From Chara braunii (lineage: Eukaryota > Streptophyta > Charophyceae > Charales > Characeae): DNA of 28,956 nucleotides. The DNA lies in assembly GCA_003427395.1 (NCBI GenBank), contig BFEA01000467.1:218817-247772 (forward strand). Direction: 5' to 3'. Below, in pieces: positions 1 to 9,581 of the stretch (positions are counted from its first letter, which is position 1; every line of letters starts with the position of its first letter). A model generated the notes under the pieces. That model saw only the letters and a program-made list of their open reading frames with translations. It did no database searches and was not told the origin of the DNA. Position numbers and translations under genes: made by a program.

Positions 1-35
1 GGATTCGAGGTCCTTGTCCAGGACATCCCAAGCCC

Positions 36-76
36 TAGGCTCTGCAGGGAAGGGGTTTTCCCTCGCGCAGAGCCTA
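36..76 (+). other. long hairpin near the LTR promoter region
   Basis: TAGGCTCTGC (36-45) is perfectly complementary to GCAGAGCCTA (67-76). Inside it, AGGGAA (46-51) pairs with TTCCCT (58-63), giving about 16 bp with one 3-nt bulge. The homologous place in LTR3 (about 26370-26412, minus strand) keeps the outline but has mismatches in the outer arm. Confidence 0.75.
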
Positions 77-130
77 TTTGCCTTGCCTACCGAGATGCTC
101 AGACCAAAGGCCGGAAGTCTCGTGGCGGCT

Positions 131-154
131 GCACGGCTATTCCTTCAGCCGTGC
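131..154 (+). other. hairpin GCACGGCT/AGCCGTGC
   Basis: GCACGGCT (131-138) and AGCCGTGC (147-154) form a perfect 8-bp stem with an 8-nt loop. LTR3 has the homologous hairpin near 26294-26316 with one mismatch. Confidence 0.7.
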
Positions 155-240
155 AATGTCGTGAAGGATCAGACCCCACGACACTTCGAGTCTGACACTT
201 GAGTGTCATAAGCGGTGCTCGGATCCACGAGGGACCGCTT

Positions 241-344
241 GATTATGGGCACTACATAATACGACATCGTTACGACTGCATGCGTACGCCTGCATCGCGG
301 GTTGGTATGAGATAGGCCCTCGGCTGCGCGACTTTATATTAAAA
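241..344 (+). promoter_or_regulatory. LTR promoter-like module, copy 1 (TATA at 333-344)
   Basis: A module of about 100 bp containing CATAATACGACATCG, a conserved GCATGCGTACGC stretch and then TTTATATTAAAA, followed by a GC-rich CGCGCGTGACG. The TATA-like core is kept in every LTR in the window (869, 12242, 22171, 22801, and minus-strand 26113-26102). Conservation at a fixed place relative to its neighbours suggests it is the polymerase II core promoter, but a transcription start is inferred, not seen. Confidence 0.5.
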
Positions 345-780
345 TTTCGCGCGTGACGTTTTACCACCCTAGTGCGTAAAGAGTTATGGGATTACAAAGG
401 GACCGACACATATGAACGAATGTTTGAGATTGTTATAGCCCGCCAACGCCGCGCGAAGAAGGGAGGGTACCCCAGGGTTATGATTTTGTTTACTAGGTTG
501 GGAACCTTCGGCCAATTCCTTATTTTTTTTGCTCTTTGGAGTTTTTATACTTGGACGTTATAGTCTGTGGTAGCCGTCAAAGTCGAACCCCTTAATGATT
601 CGACCGCCACGACAGCTTAAAGTTGTCTACTCAACCCCTCTGCACAGGGTGCAGAAGAGGGTGTGGTGTTCAACCGCGCATGGCGGTTGTCCAACGTCGA
701 GAGATTAATCCTCAAGGCGCGTGTCAGCCGACACTTGAGTGTCGAACGCAACCCTCGCGATTAACAAGGATCGCGTGAGT

Positions 781-880
781 ATGGGTACCATATAGTACGC
801 CTTCATTGCGACTGCTTGCGCACGTTGACATTGCGAGTCCATATGTGATAGCCCTGCGTCTGCACGGATTTATATTAAAG
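781..880 (+). promoter_or_regulatory. LTR promoter-like module, copy 2 (TATA at 869-880)
   Basis: This is a diverged repeat of the 241-344 module: ATAGTACGCC, ATTGCGACTGCTTGCG and then TTTATATTAAAG with GTGACGC after it. LTR0 and LTR2 both carry two modules in tandem, whereas only one is clear in LTR1 and LTR3. Confidence 0.5.
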
Positions 881-1230
881 CCTCAAGTGTGACGCATATC
901 CGATTTCCGTATCTGGAAGTTATGGGGCGGCTACCGAGGGGCTAGGAGCGTTATCGCGTTGTTTATATTGTGTTGTCTCGTATGTGTGTGTGGGGGTTTT
1001 ATTTTTGTGTTCGTAAAGTGGTGTGCGCGTGGTGTGTGGGATACGTCCTAGTCAACCGACGACGAGTCGTGCTTGGGACCTCAGCCCCCCAAGATGTCAG
1101 TTCGCGTGCGGGTTCGATAGAGACGTATTACCGCGCTTACCCCCTATGCTACAGCGAACGAGAAACACCCTCGGCTGGTCCACCTCTGCGATTGCAACTG
1201 ATTAGCTTTCGTACTGTGGACTGGTAGCTT

Positions 1231-1277
1231 GGCGGGGATACGCCCACCGAAGGGAGGTGACAGCTCCCGTAAGGTGG
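1231..1277 (+). other. conserved structured block of the LTR 3' module
   Basis: GGCGGGGATACGCC forms a small hairpin. It is followed by CCACC (1244-1248) pairing with GGTGG (1273-1277), enclosing GGGAG (1252-1256) paired with CTCCC (1264-1268). The block is nearly unchanged in four places (here, 23163, 23560, and minus-strand 25749-25703), which makes it the best conserved part of the LTRs. Confidence 0.7.
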
Positions 1278-1470
1278 AGGGAAGTCGTGCCTCGTGTAGG
1301 CTCTATCGTGTCGTAGGGGCTCGCGAGAGGTATGGTTGGCGCACTCGGCCGGAGCGGCATAAGGAAGCTCCATGTACATTGCGACGAAGGATTTAAAACC
1401 AACTCTTGCGTGACGCGGTCGGGAGGGTCCCGTGCTGAGCTGGTGCGGTGCCGTACCGATGCGCTCGATA

Positions 1471-1860
1471 CCGTTCCTTATGGCCACCTGGTTTTTATAC
1501 ATGAACATCCCGAATCATCCTGAAGTGATGAAGGACGTGGACACCTTGAAAGAAGGCGTTATCGCCACTTGTTTTTGATAGCTGAGCATCCTGAATCATC
1601 CTGAAGTGATGAAGGACCCGAACACCCTACAACCAGACCGTATGGCGATCTGTTTATGATACCTAAACATCCCGAATCATCCTGAAGTGATGAAGGACAT
1701 GAACACCCTGAAACCAAGCCCTATGGTCACCTGTTTTTTATACCTGAATATCTTGAATCATCGTTAAGTGATGAAGGACCTGAACACCTTGAATCCAGAC
1801 CGCATGACCACCTGTTTTGGATAATTGAGAAAAATATGGATTATGAAAAACCTGCAATCT
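1471..1860 (+). repeat. 80-81 bp tandem repeat, about 4.5 units
   Basis: Units begin with GTTTTT-like sequence at 1491, 1571, 1652, 1733 and 1814 (partial). Each holds the core GAATCATCCTGAAGTGATGA, whose TCATC and GATGA can pair. The 1471-1490 stretch next to LTR0 is the tail of a unit, matching ACCGTATGGCGATCT-type unit ends, so the LTR lies inside this array. No coding sense is visible. Confidence 0.85.
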
Positions 1861-3120
1861 TTCAAATAAGTCATGCAAATTGTAGGCAAGGGTGAGGAAA
1901 ACCTAAGACAATGAAAAGGTAGTTGGAGTAAGTTACACACATAAAATATGTGTGATGAAAGATATACACATCATTGACCTTCTCTCGTGTAGTGAAGTAT
2001 TGTAAAGTGTAGTTGAGTAGAGTAGTGTAGAGTGCGTAGAGTAGAGTATAGTGTCTTAGTAGCGTAGAGCAAAGTGACTTAGAATGTTGTAGACTGGAGT
2101 AGAGTGGCATAAAGTGCCGCAAAGTACAGTAAAATACATTGTCATAGAGTAGAGTACAGTCTCATAGAGTAGAGTACAGTAGAGTGTCGTAGAGTAGAGT
2201 ACAGTAGAGTAAAGTGTCGTAGAGTAGAGTAAAGTGTCGTAAAGTAAAGTAGAATGTCGTAGATTAAAGTAAAATGTCGTAGAGTAGAGTAAAGTGTCGT
2301 TGAGTGTCGAAGAGTAGAGTAGAGTCGAGTGTCGTAGAGTGTCGTCGAGTATTGTAGAGTAGATGGTTGTAGGGTGTCGCAAAGTGTCGTATAGTGTCGT
2401 AGAGTAGAGTAGAGTAGAATAAAGTAAAGTAGAGTAGAGTAAAGTATAATAGAGTAGCGTAGGGTAGTATAGAGTGGGTAAAGTAGAGTTGAGTAGAGTT
2501 TGTAGAGTGTCGTAGAGTGCTGTAGAGTGTCATAGAGTAGAGACGAGTGTCGTAAGAAGAGAAAAGTAGAGTAGAGTGTCGTAGTGTTGTAGAATATCGC
2601 AGAGTAGAGTGTCGTCGAGTATCGTAGAGTCGAGTAGAGTACAGTAGAGTAGTCATAGAGTATAGTAGAGTAGAGTAGAGTAGAGTAGAGTAGAGTAAAG
2701 TAAAGTAGAGTAGAGTAGAATATAGTGTCGTAAAGTAGAGTATAGTAAAGTAAAGTCAAGTAGAGTAGAGTGTTGTAAAGTAGAGTTTTGTAGATTGTAA
2801 TAATTGTCGTAGAGTGTTATAGAGTACAAAGGAGTGTTGTTGAGTGTCGTAGAGCAGGGTAGAGTAAAGTGTCGTAGAGCAGAGTAAAATATCATAGAGT
2901 GGAGTAAAGTAGAATAGAGTATGTAGAGTGTAATGTCGTAGAGTATAGTCGAGTGTCCTAGAGTAGAGTAGAGTCGAGGAGAGTCATAAGGTGTCACAAA
3001 GTATAGTGGAGTAGATTGTCGTAGAGTAGAGTACAATATCGTTGAGTAGAGTAGAGTAGAGTGTTGTAGAGAAAACTAGAGTAAAGAGTCGTAGAGTGTC
3101 ATAGAGTAGAGTGTCACAGG

Positions 3121-3509
3121 GTAGAGTAGAGTGTCGTAGAGTAAAGTATTGTGCCACTGAGTAGAGTAGAGTAAAGTAGAGTCGAGTATCATACAGTGTC
3201 GTAAAAGTCGTACAGTACAGTGTCGTAAAGTGTCGAAGAGTGTCGTAGAGTATGGTAGAGTGTCATCGAGTAGAATGGAGTAGAGTATTGTAAAGTATCT
3301 TGGAGTAGAGTAGAGTGTCGTAGAGTAAAGTATTGTGCCACTGAGTAGAGTAGAGTAAAGTAGAGTCGAGTATCATACAGTGTCGTAAAAGTCGTACAGT
3401 ACAGTGTCGTAAAGTGTCGAAGAGTGTCGTAGAGTATGGTAGAGTGTCATCGAGTAGAATGGAGTAGAGTATTGTAAAGTATCTTGGAGTAGAGTAGAGT
3501 GTCGTAGAG
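3121..3509 (+). repeat. perfect 184-bp tandem duplication inside the satellite
   Basis: Bases 3121-3325 equal 3305-3509 at a shift of 184 by line-by-line comparison, including rare words such as TGCCACTGAG and the out-of-register GTAAAAGTCG. The match ends at a T/C difference (3326/3510). This marks a very recent unequal exchange or replication slip. Confidence 0.9.
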
Positions 3510-4890
3510 CAGAATAGAGTATAGTGACGTATAGTAGAATTTTGTAGAGTTTTGTAGAGTGTCGTAGAGTGTTATAAAGTACATAATAGAGTAAAGTAAA
3601 GTGTCGTAGTGTTGTAGAATGTAGTAGAGTAGAGTGTCATCAAGTGTCGTAAAGTCGAGTAGAGTACAATAGAGTTGTCATAGAGTAGAGTATTTTAGAG
3701 TGTCGTAGTATAAAGTATCATAGAGAAAAGTAAAATGTTGCAGAGTGAAGTATAGTGTTGTAAAGTAGAGTGTCGTAGAATAGAGTATTTTAGAGTGTCG
3801 TAGAGTAGAGTATTATACAGAAGAGTAAAATATCGAAGAGTATAGTAAAGTGTCGCAGAGTAGAGTAAAGTAGAGTACAGTGTTATAGAATGTCATAGAG
3901 TGTCGTTGAGTGTCGTTGAATAGAATAGAGTGTCATAGAGTGGAGTACAGTACTATGTTGTAGAGTAGAGTATAGTGTTATAAAGTGTCATAGAGTAGAG
4001 TAGAATGTCGTAGACTAGAGTAGAGTACAATATCGTAGAGTAGAGTAGATTGTCCCACAATATTGTAGAGAATAATAGAATGTTGCAGAGTACAGTACAG
4101 TGTCGTAAAGTAAAGTAGAGTGTCGTAGAGTGTCGTAGTGTATTGTATCGTAGAGTGAAATGTTGTAGAGTGTCTTAGAGTAGAGTAGAGTGCAATAAAA
4201 CAAATTAGAGTAGACTATTGTGGGTAGAGTATAGTAAAGTAGAGCGGAGTACAATAAACTAGAGTAAAGTAGAGTAGAGTGTCATATAGTGTGATAGAGT
4301 ATAGTATAGTGGAGTAGAGTGTCGAAGAGTCTCGTACAGTTCAGTTTTGTAGAGTGTCGCAGAGTGTCGTTGAGTGTAAGAAACTACAGAAGAGTGTCAT
4401 GGAGTATCATAGAGTAGAGAAGAGTGTCGTAGAGTCTTGTAGAGTAAAATAGAGTAGAGTGAAGTACAATACAGTAGTGTAGACTCTCGAAGAGCAGAGT
4501 AGAGTAAAGTAGAGTGTCATAGAGTAGAGTTGAGTAGAGAGTCATAGAGTAGAGTAGCGTAGAGTAAAGTAGAGTTCCGTAGAGTACAATGTCATAGAGT
4601 AGAGCAGAGTGTCGTAGAGTGTCGTAAAGCAAATTAGAGTAGAGAAAAGTGTCATAGAGTGTTGCAGAGTACAATAGAGTAGATTGTAGTAGAGTAGAGA
4701 ATAATATCGTACAGTAGAGTACAGTAGAGTGTCATAGAGTAGAGCAGAGTAAAGTGTCGTAGAGTAGAGTATAATAGAGTGTTGTAGAGTAGAGTTGGGT
4801 GTCGTCAAGTAGAGTAAAATGTCGTAGACTGTCGTAAAGTAGAGTGTCCTAGAGTGTCCTAGAGTGTCGTAGAGTGTTGTAAAGTGTCGT

Positions 4891-5030
4891 ACAGTAGAGT
4901 AAAGTAGAATGTCGTTGAGTAGAGTAGAGTAGAGTAGAGTAGAGTAGAGTAGAGTCGTAGAGTGTCGTAAAGTGTCGTACGGTAGAGTAAAGTAGAATGT
5001 CGTTGAGTAGAGTAGAGTAGAGTGCCGTAA
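4891..5030 (+). repeat. 88-bp near-tandem duplication inside the satellite
   Basis: The stretch from CGTACAGTAGAGTAAAG (near 4889) recurs 88 bp later as CGTACGGTAGAGTAAAG, with the following GTCGTTGAGTAG words shared. It is older than the 184- and 131-bp duplications because it carries differences. Confidence 0.6.
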
Positions 5031-6123
5031 AGTAAAGTATTGTTGAGTGTAGTAAAGTACTGTAGAGTGTAGTAGAGTAGAGTAGAGTAATGTAGAGTGG
5101 GTAGAGTAGAGTATAGTGTTGTAGAGTAGAGCAAAGTGTTGTAGAGTGTCGTAGAGTGGAGTAGAGTGTCATAAAGTGTCGCAGGGTATAGTAGAGCAGT
5201 AGAGTCTCGAAGAGCAGAGCAGAGTAAAGTAGAGTGTCATAGAGTAGAGTTGAGTAGAGAGTCATTGAGTAGAGTAGAGTAAAGTAGAGTAAAGTAGAGT
5301 ACAATGTCATAAGGGAGAGCAAAGTGTTGTAGAGTGTTGTAGAGTGTCGTAGAGCATAGTAGAGTAGAGAAAATCTTCATAGAGTGTTGCAGAGTACAGT
5401 AGAGTAGATTGCCGTAGAGTAGAAAACAGTATCGTAGAGTAAAGTAAAGTAGAGTGTCGTAGAGTAGAGCATAATAGAGTGTTGTAGAGTAGAGTTGAGT
5501 GTCGTAGAGTAGAGTAGAGTGTCGTAGAGTGTCGTAGATTAGAGTAGAGTCGAGTGTCATAGAGCAAAGTAGATGAAAGTAGAGTGTCGTAGAGTAGAGT
5601 GTCCGAGTCCTAGAGTGTCGGCAAGTGTCGTAGAGTGTCGTAAAGTGTCGTAGAGTATAGTAAAGTAGAATGTCATCGAGTAGAGTAGAGCAAAGTGTCG
5701 TAAAGTATTGTTGAGTGTAGTAAAGTAGTGTAGAGTGTAGTATAGTAGTGTGGATTGGGTAGAGTAGAGTATAGTGTCATGGAGTAGAGCAAAGTGTCGT
5801 AGAGTAAAGTAGAGTAGAGTAGAGTGCCATAAAGTGTCGGAGAGTATAGTAGAGTAGATTGTCGTAGAGATAAGTATAGTCTCGTGGAGTAGAGTACAGT
5901 AGATTATCGTAGAGTAGAGTTGAGTGAAGTGTTGTGTCGTAGAGTAGAGTAGAGTAGAGTAGATTGTCGTAAAGCAGAGTAGAGTGTCATTGAGTGCCGT
6001 AGAGTGTCATGGAGTAGACTAGAGTCGAGTGCCGTAGAGTGTTGTAGAGTAGATTGTCGTAGAGTGTCGTAGAGTAGAGTTTCGTAAAGTAGAGCAGAGT
6101 TTCGTAAAGTAGAGTGGATAGAG

Positions 6124-6406
6124 TAGAGTAGAGTAAAGTAGAGTAAAGTATTGTGGAATAGAATAGAGTATAGTATAGTATAGTAGAGTAGAGTAGAGTA
6201 CAGTCGAGTAAAGTATAGTCTCGTAGAGTAAAGTAGAGTTAGATTACAGTGTCATAGAGTAGAGTAAAGTAGAGTAAAGTATTGTGGAATAGAATAGAGT
6301 ATAGTATAGTATAGTAGAGTAGAGTAGAGTACAGTCGAGTAAAGTATAGTCTCGTAGAGTAAAGTAGAGTTAGATTACAGTGTCATAGAGTAGAGTAAAG
6401 TAGAGT
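6124..6406 (+). repeat. perfect 131-bp tandem duplication inside the satellite
   Basis: Bases 6124-6275 equal 6255-6406 at a shift of 131, including the rare TTGTGGAATAGAATAG and TTAGATTACAG words. The match breaks at 6276/6407. Confidence 0.9.
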
Positions 6407-7549
6407 CCAGTGTTGTAAAGTAAAGTTTTGTAGGTTGCCATAGAGTGTCATAGAGTACAAAAGTGTGTCCAAGAGTGTAGTAGAGTAGAGTGTCGTAGAG
6501 CAGAGTAAAGTAAAGTAGAGTAGAGTGTTGTAGAGAAGAGTAGGGTAGAGTAGAGTGTCGTAGAGTAGAGTAGAGTTGAGTAGAGTACAGTATCGTAGCG
6601 TAGAGCCGAGTGTCCTACCGTAAAGTTGAGTAGAGTGTAATAAAATATCGCAGAGTATAATAGAGTAGATTGTCGTAGAATAGAGAACAATATCGTAAAG
6701 TATGGTAGAGTAGAGTCTCGTAGAGTAGAGTGTCCTAAAGTAGAATGTCGTAGAGTAGAGTAGAATGTCGAAGAGTAGAGTAGAGTAGAGTAGAATAAAG
6801 TAAAGTCGAGTATCGTACAGTGTCATAGATGGTCGTAGAGTGTGGTAGAGTACAATGTCGTAGAGTGTCGTAGATTAGAGTATGGTAGAGTGTCGTCGAG
6901 TCGAATAGAGTAGAGTATTGTAGAGCGTCTTAGAGTAGAGTAGAGTATAGTAGAGTAGCGTAGAGTAGTGTAGAGTGGGTAAAGTAGAATGTTGTAGAGT
7001 AGAGTTGAGTAGAGTTGAGTAGAGTAGAGTGTCGTATAGTGTCGTAGAGTCGAATGTCGTAGACTAGTATAGAGTGTCGTAGACTAGAGTGTTGTAGAGT
7101 GTCTTACAATAGAGTAGAGTGTAGTAGAGTAGAGTGTAATAGAGTAGAGTAGAGTAAAGTAGAGTAGAGTAGGTAGAGTAGAGTAAAGTAGAGTGGAGTA
7201 CGGTAAAGTAAAGTAGAGTAGAGTAAAGTAAAGTAAAGTGTCATATACTGTCATAAAGTAAAGTAGAGTGGAGTAGAGTAAAGTGTCGTAGAGTGGCAGA
7301 GAGTCAGGGACTACAGAAGCGTGTCCTGGAGTTTCGTGTCGTAAAGTAGGGTGTCGTAGAGTAGAGTGTTGTAGGGTAGAGTGCCATAGAGTAGAGTAAA
7401 GTAGAGTACAGTAGAGTAGAGTAAAGTGGAGTACAATACAATAGAGTAAAGTAGAGTAGAGTGTCGTAGAAAAGAGTAGAGTAGAGAGTCATAGAGTAGA
7501 GTAGAGTTGAGTTGAGTAGAGAGTCATTAAGTAGAATACAATGTCGTAG

Positions 7550-7678
7550 CCCCCGTGTGTGTATGTGTGTGCATGTGTCTCTGTGTGCATGTGTCTATAT
7601 GTTTGTATGTTTGTCTGTGTATGTGTGTGTGTGTCCCCATTTTTGTGTGTGTGTGTATGTGTGCGTGTGTGTATCCGT

Positions 7679-7718
<40 letters not shown>

Positions 7719-7862
7719 CGTGTGTGTGTGTGTGTGTTTGTCTGTGTACCAGTGTATATGTATGTGTGTGCCCCCGTGTGTGTGTGTGTATGTGTATGTG
7801 TGTCTATGTGTGTGCTTGTGTATGTTTGTACATGTCACGTGTGTGTGTATGTGTGTGTGTGT
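7550..7862 (+). repeat. TG/CA microsatellite, about 310 bp, interrupted
   Basis: Mostly (TG)n with scattered C, A and CCCC interruptions; the longest pure run is near 7684-7717. The open frames here, Cys-Val on one strand and Thr-His on the other, are products of the dinucleotide and not proteins. The repeat starts abruptly after the satellite word GTCGTAG. Confidence 0.95.
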
Positions 7863-7874
7863 GTCATAGAGTAG
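7863..7874 (+). repeat. remnant of the pentameric satellite beyond the TG tract
   Basis: GTCATAGAGTAG is in perfect satellite style and lies directly after the last TG repeats, before a 12-nt T run (7875-7886). The TG tract therefore interrupts the satellite, which ends for good here. The adjacent 7887-8049 holds no gene. Confidence 0.7.
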
Positions 7875-8049
7875 TTTTTTTTTTTTCAAAGTCGCGGGCC
7901 AACCCCCTTGGCCCCCACACTTTGGACTTGGATCCATATCATGCATCACCACACATAAAACCGCACCCCCTAAGAAGTGCTTATGAATTTGTTTTTTTCC
8001 TTATAAATAGTTAAACCACCACTACCCTCGCCTTCTGAAATTCGGGGGG

Positions 8050-8081
8050 ACCGGTAGCATAGGTTCATGAGGGCTACCGGT
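8050..8081 (+). repeat. 9-bp perfect inverted repeat
   Basis: ACCGGTAGC (8050-8058) pairs with GCTACCGGT (8073-8081) across 14 nt. The right arm continues as CTACCGGTAG, itself a palindrome. It sits just before the AT-rich tandem repeat. Confidence 0.7.
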
Positions 8082-8294
8082 AGCACAATGGGGAGAGCTG
8101 GCAGGCAGCAAAAATTCACATGCATCGAATTGCCGTCGTGATATTTTTTCGCAGTTCAAATATTTTTTTTAATTTTTTAAATATTTTTTCTGAAAATATC
8201 ACATCGAAATCTACATACCCTCCCATTTTCAGATTTCTTGACGTTTTTCTTTCGGCGCGAAAAATCGTTGAAGTTGGGGTAGTTTTCCTTTCGG

Positions 8295-8314
8295 GCCACA
8301 CGTGGTAAAGTGGC
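8295..8314 (+). other. unit hairpin 1 (GCCAC/GTGGC)
   Basis: GCCAC (8295-8299) and GTGGC (8310-8314) flank the ACGTGGTAAA loop of the first tandem unit. It is the weakest of the three unit hairpins (5 bp). Confidence 0.45.
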
Positions 8315-8493
8315 AACAATAGGAAGTGAGGCGATTTGGCGCGACATTTATTGCACGATCTTAAATATTTTAAAAATATTTTAAATATTTTTTATGGAAA
8401 CATCATGACCAAATCTACAGGCTTTTCAATTTGTAGAGTTGTGGATTCATCCGTCTGAGCGCAAGAAATCTCGGAAGTTGGGGTACTTTTCCC

Positions 8494-8518
8494 GTTGCTC
8501 GACACGTGATAGAGCAAC
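8494..8518 (+). other. unit hairpin 2 (GTTGCTC/GAGCAAC)
   Basis: GTTGCTC (8494-8500) and GAGCAAC (8512-8518) form a perfect 7-bp stem around GACACGTGATA. Confidence 0.7.
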
Positions 8519-8708
8519 AAAAACACCAAAAATGAAATATAGGACGAATTAGCGCGGCATTTATTTCACGATCTTAGGTATTTTTTTTAACTTTTTAAAT
8601 ATTTTTTGTGGAAATACCACGAACAAACCTACAAGCACTTCAATTTTCAGAGTTGTGGAGTCATTCTGCTGAGCGCAAAAAATCACGGAGGTTGGGGTAC
8701 TTTTCCCG

Positions 8709-8735
8709 TTCGCCAACACATGTCAGAATGGCGAA
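8709..8735 (+). other. unit hairpin 3 (TTCGCCA/TGGCGAA)
   Basis: TTCGCCA (8709-8715) and TGGCGAA (8729-8735) form a perfect 7-bp stem around ACACATGTCAGAA. The arms share little with unit 2, but the ACACRTG part of the loop is kept. Confidence 0.7.
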
Positions 8736-9027
8736 AATTGAGAATGCAACGAAACAGCGTGACATTTATTTCATGGTTTAGTTTTTGTCTTTTTATTTTT
8801 TGATATTTTTTCTGGAAATATCACAACGTAATATACAGGATCTCAAGTTTTCGTATTTTTTCATTCATTCTTCTGAGCACAAAAAATCGTCAATGTTGAC
8901 ACTTGAAAACTGCGGGACTGGACCCGCCTACCACAGAAACACATCTTGACCTGCAAACTGCCTGACGTCGGATACACTTCATAAAAAAACAGTCCCCAAA
9001 ACCACACATGGACCCAGCTCACCTGAG

Positions 9028-9040
9028 TGGTATCAAAGCA
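9028..9040 (+). other. possible relic of a tRNA-iMet primer-binding site
   Basis: TGGTATCAAAGCA differs at one base from the complement of the plant initiator tRNA-Met 3' end (TGGTATCAGAGC). It could be the trace of an unrelated LTR element in 8900-9240, but no LTR end or coding sequence supports it, so this is weak. Confidence 0.3.
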
Positions 9041-9131
9041 GGCAACTGTGCATCTCAAATCTATACGTGAGTTTAAACCCCAACGACAACCATTAACTCC
9101 GAACTTCATAATATAATATTTGCGTGTGTGT

Positions 9132-9165
9132 GGGGGGTGGCGGGGGGGGTGGGTGGGTGAGCGGG
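9132..9165 (+). other. G-quadruplex-prone G-run cluster
   Basis: G runs at 9132-9137, 9142-9149, 9151-9153, 9155-9157 and 9163-9165, with short linkers, meet the usual four-run G4 pattern. They sit inside a GT-rich stretch about 75 bp before the start of LTR1. Confidence 0.6.
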
Positions 9166-9425
9166 TGTGTGTGTGGGTGAAAGGTAAACATTGCTTTCCT
9201 TCTAAAAACCCAGTATAACCCCTACTTATATTCATTGTTATGTTTTGACTGAGTATATGGTTTGCATCCCTATTTTGACTTTTAGTTTGACTTTCAGAAC
9301 AAACTAGACTTAACTAAAGGAATAAATGTGGAATTTCAGTTTCAATTTTTGTTGTTTGACTGAAAGCAGACTGTGGGATTGCATGTGGGGGGAAGGTGAG
9401 AGGAAGGCAGTATTGCATGTTTGAC

Positions 9426-9472
9426 TGGGTCAACCAAAGGCTCGGAGAGTCTCCATAAGATTGGAGGACCCA
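9426..9472 (+). other. LTR1 stem-loop a (TGGGTC/GACCCA)
   Basis: TGGGTC (9426-9431) pairs with GACCCA (9467-9472). The enclosed segment carries CTCCATAAGATTGGAG, a variant of the family loop in which CTCC and GGAG can pair too. Confidence 0.6.
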
Positions 9473-9501
9473 ATGATATGTTTACTTTTGATTGCCTGAA
9501 G

Positions 9502-9538
9502 AACCAGACATGTTCCCATAAGTTTGAGTGGTCTGGTT
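9502..9538 (+). other. LTR1 stem-loop b (AACCAGAC/GTCTGGTT)
   Basis: AACCAGAC (9502-9509) and GTCTGGTT (9531-9538) form a perfect 8-bp stem; the 21-nt loop contains CCCATAAGTTTGAGTG. Confidence 0.75.
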
Positions 9539-9581
9539 GCTTTGACTTGCGATGGCTGAATGTGATTGTCTTTTCAGGGAC

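Larger units (their letters stand above)
1..1470 (+). mobile_element. LTR0: 3' part of a giant LTR (solo LTR or 3' LTR)
   Basis: This segment is collinear with the 3' halves of LTR2 (about 21720-23797) and LTR3 (26460 down to 25511 on the minus strand). Shared landmarks in order are the CCTTGTCCAGGAC motif, the promoter-like module, the GGACGTTATAGTC hairpin, the TCTGCA/TGCAGA hairpin at 639-655, the GACACTTGAGTGTC imperfect palindrome (near 730), a second promoter-like module, the CTCAGCCCCCCAA motif (near 1080) and the GGCGGGGATACGCC structured block. It ends at GCGCTCGATA (1470), where LTR2 and LTR3 end in GCGCTCGACA, so the terminal CA has become TA. Downstream sequence is the local 80-bp tandem repeat with no primer-binding site, so this is the right end of a 3' or solo LTR. 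Its left end lies outside the window. Confidence 0.8.
1987..7549 (+). repeat. 5.5-kb pentameric satellite (AGAGT / GTCGT / AAAGT family)
   Basis: Nearly the whole stretch can be cut into 5-bp words ending in GT: AGAGT most often, then GTCGT, AAAGT, GTCAT, GTTGT, ACAGT and ATAGT. The register holds over thousands of bases with few slips. Long minus-strand open frames (Tyr-Ser-Thr-Leu-Leu repeats) arise because five-base words contain no stop in any frame on that strand; they are not genes. Runs of pure AGAGT (for example 2664-2695 and 4917-4953) are islands of fresh expansion. The 1860-1986 stretch before it is AT-rich with nothing recognisable. Confidence 0.95.
8130..8900 (+). repeat. AT-rich tandem repeat, about 205-213 bp unit, 3.5 copies
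   Basis: The anchor GTTGGGGTA is found at 8273, 8478 and 8691; a fourth, degraded copy is near 8893. Each unit runs through a cytosine-rich start, a hairpin around ACACGTG, a CGCGRCATTTATT-like stretch, an AT block (AAATATTTT) and TTTTCAGAGTTGTGG. No coding potential. Confidence 0.85.

Noticed and set aside
1871-7492. Many minus-strand open frames with Tyr-Ser-Thr-Leu-Leu repeats
   Set aside because: They result from a 5-bp satellite whose reverse strand has no stop words in any frame. Overlapping frames give the same repeat peptide, and there is no start context or domain.
7512-8014. Cys-Val-rich and Thr-His-rich open frames
   Set aside because: Direct translation of the TG/CA microsatellite in both strands.
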